Below, in pieces: positions 17,114-25,617 of a stretch of 64,000 nt of DNA. Source of the stretch: Herbaspirillum sp. LeCh32-8 (GTDB taxonomy: Bacteria > Pseudomonadota > Gammaproteobacteria > Burkholderiales > Burkholderiaceae_D); the NCBI RefSeq assembly GCF_017814915.1, contig NZ_JAGIPZ010000004.1:1-64000 (forward strand). The letters are read 5' to 3'. Positions within the stretch are counted from its first letter, which is position 1. Each line of letters opens with the position of its first letter. The translations under genes and the position numbers were made by a program. The notes beneath the pieces were generated by a model. It was not told where the DNA came from, did no database searches, and was given only the letters and a program-made list of their open reading frames with translations.

Positions 17114-18118
17114 ATGAAACGCTTCCTGCCTGACCGCTTCACCCAGCTGCTGATCTGCACCGTGCTGCTGGCCACCCTGCTCCCCGCCACCGGCCGCTTC
17201 GAGGCCTTCATGCACGTCGCCAGCAACGTGGCGATCTCGCTGCTGTTCTTTTTGCATGGCGCCAAGCTGTCGCGCGAAGCGGCGATCTCGGGCCTGAAGC
17301 AACCCAAGCTGCACCTGCTGACGCTGGCCTCGACCTTCATCCTGTTCCCGCTGCTGGGCTTGGCATTGAAAGCCGCCGTGCCCGACCTGCTGACGCCTCA
17401 GCTGTGGATGGGCGTGCTGTTCGTCTGCTGCCTGTCCTCCACGGTGCAGTCGTCGATCGGCTTCACCTCGATTGCGCGCGGCAACGTGCCGGCGGCGATC
17501 TGCGGCGCCACCGCCTCCAACCTGCTGGGCATCCTGGTCACGCCGCTGCTGGTGACGCTGCTGCTGCATCGCCACCACGAAGGCAGCGGCCTGTCGCAGG
17601 TGCTGAGCATCCTGCTGCAGCTCTTGCTGCCCTTCGTGCTGGGCAACCTGCTGCGTCCGTGGATCGGCGCTTGGATCAACAAGCACAAGGTGATCGTCAA
17701 CGTGGTCGACCGCGGCGGTATTTTGCTGTCGGTCTACGCCGCCTTCAGCGCCGCCGTGGCGCAAGGCATCTGGCACCTGTTCCCGCCGACGCAATTGGCG
17801 CTGCTGGTGCTGGTCAACGCGGTGCTGCTGGGCGCGGTGCTGCTGATCACCACCTACGGCGCGCGCGCATTGAAGATGCCGCGCGGCGACGAGATCGTGC
17901 TGGTCTTCTGCGGCTCCAAGAAGTCGCTGGCCTCCGGCATTCCCATCGCCTCGGTGCTGTTTGCCGGCAGCGGCGCGGCCGTGGTGCTGCTGCCCATCAT
18001 GCTGTTCCACCAGATGCAGCTGATGCTGTGCGCGGTACTGGCGCGCCGCTACGCCGAGCAGCAGGAGCGCGCCGAGCAGGCATCGTCTCCCGCCGCGCCG
18101 GTGGCCGTCGGCCGCTGA
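17114..18118 (+). CDS. Bile acid:sodium symporter family transporter
   Basis: A 334-residue inner-membrane protein of the SBF/BASS-like superfamily (the PF13593 SBF_like/YfeH branch), with about ten hydrophobic helices. It has no signal peptide. Landmarks are FFLHGAKLSREA in helix 2, LSSTVQSSIGFTSIARGN (the crossover motif where Na+ binds in relatives) and FCGSKKSLASGIP in the second half. Bacterial members take up organic anions, but the substrate of this branch is mostly unknown. The divergent LysR gene is the likely regulator. A strong hairpin follows 38 bp after the stop. Confidence 0.87.
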   Translation: MKRFLPDRFTQLLICTVLLATLLPATGRFEAFMHVASNVAISLLFFLHGAKLSREAAISGLKQPKLHLLTLASTFILFPLLGLALKAAVPDLLTPQLWMGVLFVCCLSSTVQSSIGFTSIARGNVPAAICGATASNLLGILVTPLLVTLLLHRHHEGSGLSQVLSILLQLLLPFVLGNLLRPWIGAWINKHKVIVNVVDRGGILLSVYAAFSAAVAQGIWHLFPPTQLALLVLVNAVLLGAVLLITTYGARALKMPRGDEIVLVFCGSKKSLASGIPIASVLFAGSGAAVVLLPIMLFHQMQLMLCAVLARRYAEQQERAEQASSPAAPVAVGR

Positions 18119-18155
18119 TCCCCGCGCAAAAACCTTCCTCCGTTCTTTCTTTTCC

Positions 18156-18236
18156 GCAGGCTCCTGACACCACGTTGTCAGGAGCCTGCCTGCATGATGC
18201 GTTCCATGCCAGGCGACACAGACGCAGGCATGGAAC
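18156..18236. terminator. Two consecutive hairpins after the symporter gene
   Basis: A perfect 14-bp stem (GCAGGCTCCTGACA at 18156-18169 with its complement at 18176-18189, 6-base loop) is followed by a second perfect 10-bp stem (GTTCCATGCC at 18201-18210 with GGCATGGAAC at 18227-18236). Neither has a U tract. The first probably ends the symporter transcript; the second lies in the leader of the VOC gene, 32 bp before its start. Confidence 0.55.
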
Positions 18237-18268
18237 AGTTCATCAATCACAACGAAAAGGAAGACAGC

Positions 18269-18640
18269 ATGCAAACCTCCGTCAACTGGTTCGAGATCGC
18301 CACCAAGGACCTCACCCGCGCCACGCGCTTCTATGAAACCGTGTTCGCCACCACGCTGCGTCCCGAGGCCTTCGACGAAGACGCGCCGATGGCCATCTTC
18401 ATCCGCGACGACGGCCAGTCGGTCGGCTGCCTGACCGGCGGCCGCTGGATCGAACCATCGCCGCAGGGTACGCTGGTCTATCTCGACGCCGGCCCGTCGA
18501 TCCAGGCGGTGATCGACCGCATCGTGCCGGCCGGCGGCAAGATCGCGCTGGAGAAGATGCAGCTGCCCAACGATATCGGTTACATCTGCCAATTCATCGA
18601 TACCGAAGGCAACCGCGTCGCGCTGCACGCCAAGAACTGA
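18269..18640 (+). CDS. VOC family protein (glyoxalase/bleomycin-resistance fold)
   Basis: A 123-residue single-domain vicinal-oxygen-chelate protein beginning MQTSVNWFEIATKDLTRATRFYE, with the paired beta-alpha-beta-beta-beta modules of the fold and a typical end (GNRVALHAKN). The clearest family segments are RATRFYETVF and YICQFIDTEGNRVALH. Members may be metalloenzymes or binding proteins, and nothing here fixes the substrate. AAAAGGAAG just upstream of the ATG at 18269 supports the start over the earlier ATG at 18194, which lies inside the hairpin region. Confidence 0.88.
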   Translation: MQTSVNWFEIATKDLTRATRFYETVFATTLRPEAFDEDAPMAIFIRDDGQSVGCLTGGRWIEPSPQGTLVYLDAGPSIQAVIDRIVPAGGKIALEKMQLPNDIGYICQFIDTEGNRVALHAKN

Positions 18641-18790
18641 GACCGACCCGGACTGCGGCGGCGCAATGCACACCCCGCGCAAGGCTGAAAAAGCCGTCGC
18701 CGTCCTCCATTGCAGAGCAACATCGAAGCTTGTGGCGGAGGTGGTGCATGCGTGCCAGAATGGCGCGCACCATTGCCTCCCCGCCACCTC

Positions 18791-19492
18791 ATGCGCCGAG
18801 CCGACCGACTGTTCCAGATCACCCAATACCTGCGCGGACGCAGGCTCACCACCGCGCGCCAGCTGGCCGAGTGGCTGGCGGTATCCGAGCGCACGGTATA
18901 TCGCGACATTCGCGACCTCTCCCTCTCGGGCGTGCCGGTCGATGGCGAAGCCGGCGTCGGCTATCGCATCAAACCCGGGTACGACCTGCCACCGCTGATG
19001 TTCAACGCCGACGAAATCGACGCGCTGGTGATCGGCATGCGCATGGTGCAGGCCTGGGGCGGCCCGCAGCTGTCGGCCTCGGCGGCGTCAGCGCTGGCCA
19101 AGGTGGTGCTGGCGCTGCCCAAGGACAAACGCGACTTCGTCGAAGCCACGCCGCTGTTCGCCCCCAACACGCAGATGGACCCGCTGCACGGCGAGCGCCT
19201 GGAAGAAATCCGCCAGGCCATCAGCAGCCGCCACAAACTCCTGCTGCACTACTCCGACGCCCAGCAGCGCGCCAGCCAACGCGTGGTATGGCCGCTGGCG
19301 CTGGCCTTCTTCGGCGGCACCTGGCTGCTGGCCGCATGGTGCGAGGCACGCGACGACTTCCGCTCGTTCCGCCTGGACCGCGTGCAACAGATGAGCGCGC
19401 AAGGCTACTACCCCGACCGCAACGGTCGCCGCCTGGCCGACTTCGTGCGCGCCATGCAGCGCGCCACCAAAGAAGCGCCGCCGGCACCCTGA
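18791..19492 (+). CDS. YafY-type HTH/WYL transcriptional regulator
   Basis: A 233-residue regulator. The N-terminal winged helix-turn-helix of the HTH_11/DeoR type is at about residues 1-60 (RRADRLFQITQYLRGRRLTTARQLAEWLAVSERTVYRDI). A WYL domain follows at about 130-210, with LGLAFFGGTW-like strands and RSFRLDRVQQM, the latter the usual end of the WYL core. WYL domains sense small ligands or nucleic acid. The ATG at 18791 opens the expected N-terminus. The VOC gene ends 150 bp upstream in the same direction, and YafY regulators often sit beside a VOC gene, so joint function is plausible. Confidence 0.9.
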   Translation: MRRADRLFQITQYLRGRRLTTARQLAEWLAVSERTVYRDIRDLSLSGVPVDGEAGVGYRIKPGYDLPPLMFNADEIDALVIGMRMVQAWGGPQLSASAASALAKVVLALPKDKRDFVEATPLFAPNTQMDPLHGERLEEIRQAISSRHKLLLHYSDAQQRASQRVVWPLALAFFGGTWLLAAWCEARDDFRSFRLDRVQQMSAQGYYPDRNGRRLADFVRAMQRATKEAPPAP

Positions 19493-19597
19493 CGCTCCCC
19501 GGCGCAGAAAAGCGCATATGCAGATGCGGATTCATTCGTTCGCCGCCATGCGCGACCGGTTTAGGCTTGAGCCATCGATCACTCTTGGTCCAGGCTC

Positions 19598-20038
19598 ATG
19601 CGCAAAGAATCCAGCCGAAACGCCCACGCCCCCGTGCAGGCCAATCACGGCGCCAGCGCCGCTGCCCCGATCTCGCTGGACGACCGCTGCGTGCTCTGCG
19701 TGGGCGGCCTGACCGGCGCACGCAACCACTATCGCGCCGAAATCGAAACCCGTGCCGGCCGCTTCATCCACCACGACGGCGGGCGCGAAGACAACCTGCA
19801 TCGCCTCACCCCCATGCTGGCCGCAGCCGACATCGTCATCTGCGCCTCCGGCAACATCAGCCACAACGCCTACCATCTGGTGAAGAGCACCTGCAAGAAA
19901 CTGGGCAAGCCCTGCGTGCTGGTCAAGGGCACCGGTATCGCGTCCTTCCTGGATGGCCTGGGCACGCTGGCGCAGGTGCGTTCAGACCCAACCGGCCCCT
20001 CCGCACGCGGGGATCGCCTACTGCGTCGCGCACGCTAA
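19598..20038 (+). CDS. DUF2325 domain protein
   Basis: A 146-residue protein of the DUF2325 (PF10087) family. The core runs from VLCVGGLTGARNHYRAEIE to KPCVLVKGTGIASFL (residues about 30-120), with a Rossmann-like strand-helix order and the conserved HHDGGREDN. The family is widespread and its molecular role is unknown. Residues 1-28 are an unstructured lead. The last 20 residues are Arg-rich and not conserved in character, so a frameshift near the 3' end cannot be excluded, though the core is complete. Confidence 0.82.
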   Translation: MRKESSRNAHAPVQANHGASAAAPISLDDRCVLCVGGLTGARNHYRAEIETRAGRFIHHDGGREDNLHRLTPMLAAADIVICASGNISHNAYHLVKSTCKKLGKPCVLVKGTGIASFLDGLGTLAQVRSDPTGPSARGDRLLRRAR

Positions 20039-20071
20039 CATCGCCTCCGACGGCGTGCAGCGACATGCCGA

Positions 20072-20101
20072 TTGGAAAAAATACGCAAAGCCCCCTACAA
20101 T
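20072..20101 (+). promoter_or_regulatory. Candidate promoter of the secreted orphan gene
   Basis: -35 TTGGAA (20072-20077) and -10 TACAAT (20096-20101), spacing 18, about 70 bp before the TTG start at 20173. Confidence 0.45.
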
Positions 20102-20172
20102 CGACTCCCAACGGCCGCACAATATGGTCGAAGTGACAACTAGCCATCACGGCATCATCCTCGGGAGTCTGT

Positions 20173-20676
20173 TTGAACATCGTACGTCGCCTGGCCAAAA
20201 GCCTTCCGGCGCTCGCGCTGGCCTGTTCGGCCGCAGTGACGCCGGCCGCGCATGCGGCCCCGCAACCCAGCTTTGGCATCGAAGTCGGCAACGCCCTGCT
20301 GTGCCTGAACCAACTCAACAGCAAATACTTCTTCGACTACCTGGTGGAAGCCTTCGGCCCGCCCTACAAGACCGAAGGCGGCGCCTACTGGTTCAAGGCC
20401 ACCAACGTGAACATCTGGGGCGTGCAAGCCACCGATTTCCTGGTCAACGACAGCAGCAGCCAGGCCGATTTCATCGGCGCCTACTTCAAGGCCACCCCGG
20501 TCAAGCTGGCCGAAGCCATCAGCACCTCGCTGGGCATCCGCTTCGCGGCCGAAGACAACTCCGCCTATCCGATGCGGCAGTCGCAGGCCGGCAGCAAGAT
20601 CGTCTACAACAACACCGACGCCAAGATGTACTGCGCCAAGTCCAAGTTCCTGGTGCCGTCGCCGCAGCAGCCCTGA
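20173..20676 (+). CDS. Secreted protein of unknown function
   Basis: A 167-residue protein with a Sec signal peptide (basic N-terminus MNIVRRLAK, hydrophobic core, AHA cleavage site near residue 28), so the mature form is periplasmic or exported. The start is a TTG with GGGAG 5 bp upstream. The mature region is globular, with two cysteines (LLCLNQLN and KMYCAKS) that could form a disulphide. No family recognised. A short intergenic promoter and a strong terminator make it a stand-alone unit. Confidence 0.82.
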   Translation: MNIVRRLAKSLPALALACSAAVTPAAHAAPQPSFGIEVGNALLCLNQLNSKYFFDYLVEAFGPPYKTEGGAYWFKATNVNIWGVQATDFLVNDSSSQADFIGAYFKATPVKLAEAISTSLGIRFAAEDNSAYPMRQSQAGSKIVYNNTDAKMYCAKSKFLVPSPQQP

Positions 20677-20703
20677 GCCGGACGCATCACGGCGATACGC
20701 AAC

Positions 20704-20738
20704 ATAAAAAAGCCGCGCATGATGCGCGGCTTTTTTTC
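20704..20738. terminator. Bidirectional terminator
   Basis: Stem AGCCGCGC/GCGCGGCT with loop ATGAT, flanked by A6 on the left and T7 on the right. It serves both the secreted orphan and the convergent diguanylate cyclase gene. Confidence 0.92.
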
Positions 20739-20774
20739 GCCCGGTGATCCGCAGCGCGCTGCCTGCCCGGCAGC

Positions 20775-22448
20775 TCAGGCCTGGCCCTTGGACCTCTTCA
20801 GGTCGTCGACGGTGCGAATGCAATCGCGGCCGGCCGCCTTGGCCAGGTACAGCGCCTCGTCGGCCTCGCGCAGCACGTCTTCCGGATTGTCCACCTGGCG
20901 CTGCGGCGCCACTGCCGACACGCCCAGGCTGATGGTCAAGTGGCCGCTGGCGCTGGCGCTGTGCTCGATGTCCAGCGCCTCGATCGACTTGCGGATACGC
21001 TCGGCCACCATCACCGCGCCTTCCAGCTTGGCGCCGGGCAGCAGCACCGCGATCTCTTCGCCGCCGTAACGCGCGAGCATGTCTTCCGGACGCAGGTTGG
21101 TGTCGCGGATCGCGCTGCCCAGGCGGCGCAACACCTTGTCGCCGGCCATGTGGCCGTACAGGTCGTTGTACTGCTTGAAGTAATCGACGTCGATCATGAT
21201 CACCGCCAGCGACAAGCCGGTGCGCGCGGCGCGGTTGAATTCTTCCTGCAGGCCGCGCTCGAACTGGCGGCGGTTGGCCAGGCCGGTCAGTGCGTCTTCC
21301 AGCGCCAGGCGGGCCAGGGTCTTGTTCATCTCTTCGAGGTTGACGCGCGCCTCGTCCAGCTCGGCCTCGATGTTCTTGCGTTCCAGCATCAGCGCGTTGA
21401 AGGCATTGTGCAGGTCGCCCAGCTCATCGTTGCGCGCTTCGCCCGGCAACTGGTCCAGGCTCTTGTCCTGGCGGATGCGCTGGATGTGAGCGTGCAGGCG
21501 CGCCAGCGGCTGGAACAAGCGGTTGATGAACCACCACGACAGCAGGCCCGCCAATACCGTCAGCACTGCCGAGGCCAGGATGGCGCGTTCCTGCATCTCG
21601 GCGATAGGCGCGTAGGCGTCGCGGGTCAGGTAATGCGCGCCGATGATCCAGTTGGTGCTGGCCATGCGCTTGAACGAATACAGGGCGTCCTCGCCGGCGC
21701 GATCGGGGCTCTCCATGCTGCCTTCGAAGCCCTTCAACGCCTGGTTGTTGGCCGGACTCTGTCCGCCGACGTCGTCCATATGCTTGAGGATGCGCTCCTT
21801 GTCGGGATGCTCGACCACCACGCCGTCGCCGGTGATGATGAAGATGAAGCCGCTCTTGCCCAGCCGCACGCCGGTGAACTGGCCGAGGAAGTTGTGTTCC
21901 TTCAGGTCGATGCTGGCCACCAGCACCAGCTCGACGTCGCCACGGGTGTTGAGCACCGGTTCGGTCATCAGCACCACCGGGCGATTGGACATCTTGCTTT
22001 GCAGCGGCTTGGAGATCACGCCCTTCTTGCCCTTGACGGTGTCGTTCAGGTAGTCGCGCCCGGCCATGCTGAAGCGGTTGATCTGTCCGGCATCGGCGTA
22101 GTTGGCGATGACGTTGCCGTTGGCCTCGGCCACCGACACGTTGAAGAACTGCGCATTGAGCGACATATGCTGCTCGATGTAACGCTGCATCAGCACGGGA
22201 TTGTGGCGGGCGGCGTCGGGGATGCCTTCGCCCAGCAGGCGCAGCGCGATGCGGCGATCCTCGAAGCCGGCGTCGAGCGCGGCGGCGGTCAGCTTCAAGG
22301 CTGTGAACTGCTGCTCGCCCAGTTCTTCGCGCATGTCGCGCCGGATGACGAACAAGGAAAGCGCAGTGACGACGACGGCGGTGATGACGACGGCGGCCAC
22401 GACGGCCATGGCCAGGCGGGTTTTGAGTTCCAGATTTAGACGCGACAT
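20775..22448 (-). CDS. Membrane diguanylate cyclase with periplasmic sensor
   Basis: A 557-residue enzyme that makes cyclic di-GMP. The first membrane helix (about 12-36), a large periplasmic dCache/PDC-like sensor (about 40-285), a second helix (AVLTVLAGLLSWWFINRLF), a HAMP-like linker, a short coiled coil and a GGDEF domain follow in order. The active-site motif GGEEI is near residue 462. RPED, five residues before it, is a complete inhibitory I-site for product feedback. The Met at 22448 is chosen because MSRLNLELKTRLA opens directly into the first helix; the ATG at 22577 adds a poorly coded lead. Confidence 0.93.
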   Translation of the reverse strand: MSRLNLELKTRLAMAVVAAVVITAVVVTALSLFVIRRDMREELGEQQFTALKLTAAALDAGFEDRRIALRLLGEGIPDAARHNPVLMQRYIEQHMSLNAQFFNVSVAEANGNVIANYADAGQINRFSMAGRDYLNDTVKGKKGVISKPLQSKMSNRPVVLMTEPVLNTRGDVELVLVASIDLKEHNFLGQFTGVRLGKSGFIFIITGDGVVVEHPDKERILKHMDDVGGQSPANNQALKGFEGSMESPDRAGEDALYSFKRMASTNWIIGAHYLTRDAYAPIAEMQERAILASAVLTVLAGLLSWWFINRLFQPLARLHAHIQRIRQDKSLDQLPGEARNDELGDLHNAFNALMLERKNIEAELDEARVNLEEMNKTLARLALEDALTGLANRRQFERGLQEEFNRAARTGLSLAVIMIDVDYFKQYNDLYGHMAGDKVLRRLGSAIRDTNLRPEDMLARYGGEEIAVLLPGAKLEGAVMVAERIRKSIEALDIEHSASASGHLTISLGVSAVAPQRQVDNPEDVLREADEALYLAKAAGRDCIRTVDDLKRSKGQA

Positions 22449-22783
22449 AGGCTGAAGACTGACTTTCCTTGCGGAAAGATGTATTGATCGATTGCAGGCA
22501 TTGCGCAGCCTACGCCGAGAGGCGGGCGCGCAATGGCGCGAGGTGCAGCGATATTCGGGGATTGTTCCGGGCTTCATGCCCCGGGGCGGCCAGGAATCTG
22601 AAACGGCCGCGCATTGATGCGCAGGTGCTGCGCCGCCGGCCCTCCCCTGCTTCCGGCGACATCATGTGGTGCGCCGGTTTTCACCGGCACGCGAATGCTA
22701 CAGGCTCAAGCGTGAGGACGCAAACGACGACGTCATCGGTGCCGTCACATGTGCCGTTTTTCCCACGCCGCGCACCGGCTGCG
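22449..22783. other. Intergenic region, no gene seen
   Basis: A 335-bp gap between the diguanylate cyclase start and the methyltransferase stop, both minus strand. It contains a 6-bp stem GCCGGT/ACCGGC around TTTC (near 22672-22690) that could help end the methyltransferase transcript. No convincing promoter, ribosome site or conserved-looking frame was seen. Confidence 0.4.
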
Positions 22784-24349
22784 TCAGGCCACCTGCAGCG
22801 CGCGCAGCAGCGGCAGGCGGGTGCGGGCGAACAGCTGCGCCTGGGTGGCCAGTTCGGCCAGGTTCTCCTGCTCTCCCTCCAGCCGTACGCCTTCGCGCAC
22901 CAGCTTCTTGCCCTGGGCGGCGATATGCTTCCAGACATGGGCCGGCCAGGCGTCGACGTCCTCGCCGCACTCGCGCAACGCCAGCAGGAACAATTGTTCG
23001 ATGCGGTCGACCCGCACGCCGCCGCCGGTCACCGGGCTGCACAGATGATCGACGCCGCCCTCGGATTCGGACGGCGCTACCGTGGCCTTGTTCAGTAAAT
23101 GCAGGTTCAGTGTCTGCGCACGGCGCGCGACCTGCTCGCGCGTGGCGGCGTCGACCTCGGCCGGCAGGGGCGCCGCATGGCCGGTGCCCACGAGCATCAG
23201 CGCCGAATCCAGCACCTGCGACAGGTTCAGGTTGCGATGCGCCAGCGAGGCCGCCAGGTCCACCAGCGTATGCGGCTGGTAGTCGCCCAGCGCCTGCAGG
23301 ATAGGCTCGTAGATCAGGCGGTTCAGGGTGATCTCGGAGGCCACGTTCTGAATCGTCAGCGGCACCTTGTCCGGCTCGGTCAGCAGCACGATGCTTTGCA
23401 GCGCCAGCGATTGCACGCGCTGTCGATCGTCCAGCGGCTGCGCGCCGCGCACCCAGTAGTCGCGCCGGAACTGCTGGTTGACCATGAAATCGCGCACGCT
23501 CTGCAGCATCACGGGATCGCTGATGCCTTGCATGAACTGGCGCTGCCCCGGCGTCAGGTTGGCCATGTCGAGATGGTCGGCATAGTTGGCCGGGCAGGCG
23601 AACTCGAGCCCGGCCTGGGACAGGCGGCGATGCATGTCGGCGAAGGACTCGGCGTGCCAGTCGCGATTGAAATATTCGTGCGCCAGGTAATTACGGCCCT
23701 GCTGCTGCAGGATCTTCAGGCGGTCGCGCATGAAGGGGTTGGCCTGGGCATACACCGGGTCCGACTCGAACATGCGTGCGGCAAACTCCAGCGCGGCGTC
23801 GATGCGCGCCGCAGTCGGCAGGCCCTGCTCTTCGTTGCCGGCCTGCTGGGTGTGCTGCACCAGCAGGTCGCGCAAAGGCATGAAGGCCGACCAGCCCGGC
23901 TGCGTGTTGTAGCTGATGTAGAGCACGCCGCCCGGCTTCAGCTTGCGGTCGATAAAGTCGAAGATGATGTCGCGGTTCTCTTGCGAGACCCAGCTCCACA
24001 CGCCGTGCAGCGCAATGAAATCAAAGTCGGGCAGGTCTTCGCGGCGGCAAAAGCGCGAGAAGCTGGAATCCTCCATCTGCGCGCCGCTGCCGCTGGCCGC
24101 CGCCAGTTCCTGAGCGAAGGCGGCCTGCATCGGATTGAAATCATTGCCCCACCAGCGCGTGCCCGATGCCGCCGCATGGAAATTGGTCGACAGGCCTTGG
24201 CCGAAGCCGAGTTCGCAACCGGTCTGCACCGTCGGCGCGCGCAGGCCGTGGAAGGCGAAGGCCAGCGGCAGGCGCGCCGGATTCATGTCGGGATAGTAGC
24301 CGTAGGTATAGGCGATATCGAAGACGTAACCGTCGTTCCAGTTGCTCAA
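22784..24349 (-). CDS. SAM methyltransferase with methyltransferase regulatory domain
   Basis: A 521-residue protein. Residues about 20-190 form a class I SAM-dependent methyltransferase (YDIAYTYGYYPDMNPARLPLAF-type opening, glycine-rich CELGFGQGLSTNFHAAA, then NDFNPMQ and VLYISYNTQPGWSAF). The middle (about 195-320) matches the methyltransferase regulatory domain found with it in proteobacterial proteins, and a C-terminal PKMT-like winged-helix region follows. Relatives include rickettsial outer-membrane-protein lysine methyltransferases, so a protein substrate is likely, but it is not known. Translation starts at a TTG with GGGAG 7 bp upstream. A hexamer repeat lies just beyond. Confidence 0.85.
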   Translation of the reverse strand: MSNWNDGYVFDIAYTYGYYPDMNPARLPLAFAFHGLRAPTVQTGCELGFGQGLSTNFHAAASGTRWWGNDFNPMQAAFAQELAAASGSGAQMEDSSFSRFCRREDLPDFDFIALHGVWSWVSQENRDIIFDFIDRKLKPGGVLYISYNTQPGWSAFMPLRDLLVQHTQQAGNEEQGLPTAARIDAALEFAARMFESDPVYAQANPFMRDRLKILQQQGRNYLAHEYFNRDWHAESFADMHRRLSQAGLEFACPANYADHLDMANLTPGQRQFMQGISDPVMLQSVRDFMVNQQFRRDYWVRGAQPLDDRQRVQSLALQSIVLLTEPDKVPLTIQNVASEITLNRLIYEPILQALGDYQPHTLVDLAASLAHRNLNLSQVLDSALMLVGTGHAAPLPAEVDAATREQVARRAQTLNLHLLNKATVAPSESEGGVDHLCSPVTGGGVRVDRIEQLFLLALRECGEDVDAWPAHVWKHIAAQGKKLVREGVRLEGEQENLAELATQAQLFARTRLPLLRALQVA

Positions 24350-24370
24350 GGGGATCTCCCGGCGGATGGC

Positions 24371-24400
24371 GTTGACGTTGACGTTGGCGTTGGCGTTGTT
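24371..24400. repeat. Imperfect hexanucleotide tandem repeat
   Basis: Five hexamers in a row: GTTGAC twice, GTTGGC twice, then GTTGTT. The array lies 22-51 bp upstream of the TTG start of the minus-strand methyltransferase gene, immediately before its ribosome site, and in the gap after the pyrophosphohydrolase gene. Confidence 0.7.
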
Positions 24401-24417
24401 GATTGTCGTCGGCGCGC

Positions 24418-24846
24418 TCAGCGGCTGCTGTCGTCGCTGCCGTTGTTGTTGGTGTTGTCGTCTGCGTCCAGGCCGGCGCCGTAAGCCGTGTATTTGCGCG
24501 AGCTGCCGCGCGCCAGCTCCACTGGATACTTGCGCCGGTTCAGCTCCATCTTCTCCAGCACCGCGCTGCGCAGGTCGACCCCGGTGTGGTCGGCCAGCTG
24601 GATCAGATAGACCAGCACGTCGGCCATCTCGTGGCGGATGCCGACGCGCGCAGCCTCGTCCAGCTCATGGTCGGCGCCGGTGGGCAGCCACTGGAAATGC
24701 TCCATCAGTTCTGCCGCCTCCACCGACATGGCCATGGCCAGGTTCTTGGGCGTATGAAACCGCAGCCAGTCGCGTTCACTGGAAAACTGGCGGATGATGT
24801 CGCGCAATTCGGCGAGGTCGGAGGTCGGTTGCTGCGGGGCTGTCAT
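24418..24846 (-). CDS. MazG-like nucleotide pyrophosphohydrolase
   Basis: A 142-residue all-alpha NTP pyrophosphohydrolase of the MazG/RS21-C6 (dCTPase-like) group, which removes pyrophosphate from non-canonical nucleotides. The metal-binding pattern EAAELMEHFQW...EMADVLVYLIQLAD (two ExxE/D helices) is clear. FSSERDWLRFHTPKNLAMAMSVE matches the family's first helices. The ATG at 24846 is preferred over 24882 because it begins the normal N-terminus. The final 16 residues are a Asp/Asn/Ser-rich tail (DADDNTNNNGSDDSSR), outside the fold. It precedes the methyltransferase by 68 bp and may be co-transcribed. Confidence 0.87.
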   Translation of the reverse strand: MTAPQQPTSDLAELRDIIRQFSSERDWLRFHTPKNLAMAMSVEAAELMEHFQWLPTGADHELDEAARVGIRHEMADVLVYLIQLADHTGVDLRSAVLEKMELNRRKYPVELARGSSRKYTAYGAGLDADDNTNNNGSDDSSR

Positions 24847-25032
24847 GGCGTCGTCGGGCAGGCGCTGTGTGGCGAAGCGCACACTTTATCACCATCGCGA
24901 AAACGCGCACCGGTGCGGCGCGGCGCAACGCCGGGCGCAATCGCGCACAATCCTTGATCTGGGACAGGTTGCGCCCGCAGCGCTTGATGCACAATGTAGC
25001 GAAACCCGCGACCGCTTTGCCTTGGAGTCTTC

Positions 25033-25617
25033 ATGCCATCCCGTTTTCGTTCCCTCTTCGTTTGCGCCCTGCTCGCGCTGGCATCGTTGCTGGCCGCCTG
25101 CGACCGCTCGGTGGACAAGCAACTGGCCGAGCACGCCGCGGCCGAAACCACGCTGGGCGTAACGCCCAAGGAATTCGCGCGGCGCTTCAATGAAAAGCTG
25201 CCCGCGGTGCTGGCCGGCATGCAGGTGGAAGAACCCGAGCACATGGCCAACCTGTACCGGCTGGACGCGTCGCGCCTGCACCCCGGTCAGTACGAATACG
25301 TACTGGAGACCAAGGTCGGCCCTTCGCAGACTGCCCTGCTGGGCACGCTCAACACCAAGGGCGAGCTGCGCGCCATCGGCGTGTTGCTGACCGACCGCTC
25401 GCAGGCCGCGCGCGATGAATTCCTGATCTGCGCCGACGGCGCCGCGCGCAGCTTCATCGCCACCGCACAGGACAAGCTGCTGCCGCTGATCACCCGTCTG
25501 ATCAGCATCGCGCTGAACAATCCGGGCCAGCGCATGACCGAGGTGGTCTCCGACCAACTGCTGTCGGTCGAGGTGACCGCGCAGGGCCTGCTGTTCCAGC
25601 TCCAGCCACAACAGTAA
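25033..25617 (+). CDS. Putative lipoprotein
   Basis: A 194-residue lipoprotein. The signal sequence ends in LLAAC, with the lipidated cysteine at residue 23. The mature chain is hydrophilic, with two cysteines lost except for CADG near residue 137. No domain recognised. The sequence resembles small envelope lipoproteins with a single alpha/beta domain. It is expected to be anchored in the outer membrane because the +2 residue is Asp (CDRS): in enterobacteria Asp+2 favours retention in the inner membrane, so the location is open. It is monocistronic. Confidence 0.8.
   Translation: MPSRFRSLFVCALLALASLLAACDRSVDKQLAEHAAAETTLGVTPKEFARRFNEKLPAVLAGMQVEEPEHMANLYRLDASRLHPGQYEYVLETKVGPSQTALLGTLNTKGELRAIGVLLTDRSQAARDEFLICADGAARSFIATAQDKLLPLITRLISIALNNPGQRMTEVVSDQLLSVEVTAQGLLFQLQPQQ

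Noticed and set aside
19598..20038. Frameshift in the DUF2325 gene
   Set aside because: The last 20 residues look out of character, but the core domain is complete and no second-frame continuation is convincing enough to call a break.
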